Shown here in pieces: positions 63,801 to 64,000 of a DNA stretch of 64,000 bases. The stretch covers positions 894,001 to 958,000 of the forward strand of contig OX359199.1 of the NCBI GenBank assembly GCA_947172415.1, written 5' to 3'. The notes beneath the pieces are model-generated. The model had not been told where the DNA came from. It saw only the letters and a list, made by a program, of their open reading frames with translations, and did not search any database. Source of the stretch: Chondrosia reniformis. Its lineage: Eukaryota > Porifera > Demospongiae > Chondrillida > Chondrillidae. Position numbers and translations under genes: made by a program. The stretch's first letter is position 1. Every line of letters begins with the position of its first letter.

Positions 63801-64000
63801 AAACTTACTTAACTCCACATATATACTACCCTTAAATCACGTATAAATCCTACTGTCAATATTATATATATTTTAAAAGCTAACAAATAAATTACACATC
63901 CAACAGATTTCCTGTGCAAACCAATGCAAACGTTGTAAAATGCCCAAATGAAAACCAAATTCCAAGTGTATGCAAATACAATTACCTTAAAACGGGCAGC

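Larger units (their letters stand above)
60401..64000. repeat. Degenerate long-period repeat region with conserved intron-like segments
   Basis: Four copies of a 65-75-bp segment start CCTGTAGAATGTA and end CAAACCTT at about 60728-60794, 61045-61118, 61971-62035 and 63074-63142. On the minus strand each reads GGTTTG(A/C)CAT ... ACATTCTACAGG, i.e. with a GT start and an AG end. Between them lie shared modules (ACAGACCAGGGACTGCCAGC, AACTCCACATATATACTACC, AATGCCAATCTTGCTGAA). Spacings are uneven (317, 926, 1103 bp). No long ORF with real coding character is seen; the short Phe/Gln/Leu-rich frames come from tandem repeats. Confidence 0.6.

Overview
The window is eukaryotic and most likely from a sponge, probably a demosponge. 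I infer this from small introns with GT/AG borders, AT-rich spacers full of TACGTA-type repeats, and the gene set (frizzled-type receptor, tyrosine-kinase-type receptor, CARD-NB-ARC protein, membrane laccase, MOB4, SPT3). The species cannot be fixed from the sequence. There are no operons, rRNA or convincing tRNA genes. Exons were joined by hand: reading frame and splice phase agree across every junction of the multi-exon genes given high confidence below.

Layout. 0.3-3.5 kb: 3' half of a GH3 beta-xylosidase-like gene (+). 5.2-14.4 kb: a frizzled-type locus (+) whose cysteine-rich domain exons and seven-helix exons are separated by about 6.8 kb of a roughly 170-bp satellite; it carries an apparent one-base frameshift and no visible TM2 exon. 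15.2-16.3 kb: intronless indoleamine 2,3-dioxygenase (+). 16.9-21.0 kb: MOB4/phocein in 8 exons (+). 21.2-26.5 kb: SLC38-type amino acid transporter in 12 exons (+), only 156 bp after MOB4. 27.0-30.2 kb: SPT3/SUPT3H in 9 exons (-), divergent from 30.7-33.0 kb: intronless membrane-anchored multicopper oxidase (+). 33-37.7 kb: mostly non-coding, with one unassigned pair of terminal exons. 37.8-44.4 kb: a 14-exon receptor tyrosine pseudokinase (+). 45.3-46.2 kb: a candidate 64-residue acidic peptide gene (-). 47.6-51.0 kb: CARD-NB-ARC protein (-). 51.2-58.7 kb: two UNC93-like transporters (-), each head-to-head with a PHD-finger ORF (+), separated by a broken NB-ARC copy. 59-64 kb: degenerate long-period repeats with possible terminal exons of another minus-strand gene.

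The 48.6-59.0 kb part is best read as one tandem duplication of about 6.5 kb. The downstream unit lost about 1.6 kb covering the CARD and NB-ARC parts, while the upstream unit later gained a 37-bp minisatellite and a 5'-truncated LINE. Both UNC93 copies remain open; the NB-ARC and PHD copies in the second unit are broken.

The window is rich in repeats: a dispersed element I call family A (about ten copies), a GC-rich family B (two copies), at least ten minisatellites, a 165-bp MITE-like element, three perfect foldbacks, and two hairpins whose arms are unrelated but whose loops share a hammerhead-like core.
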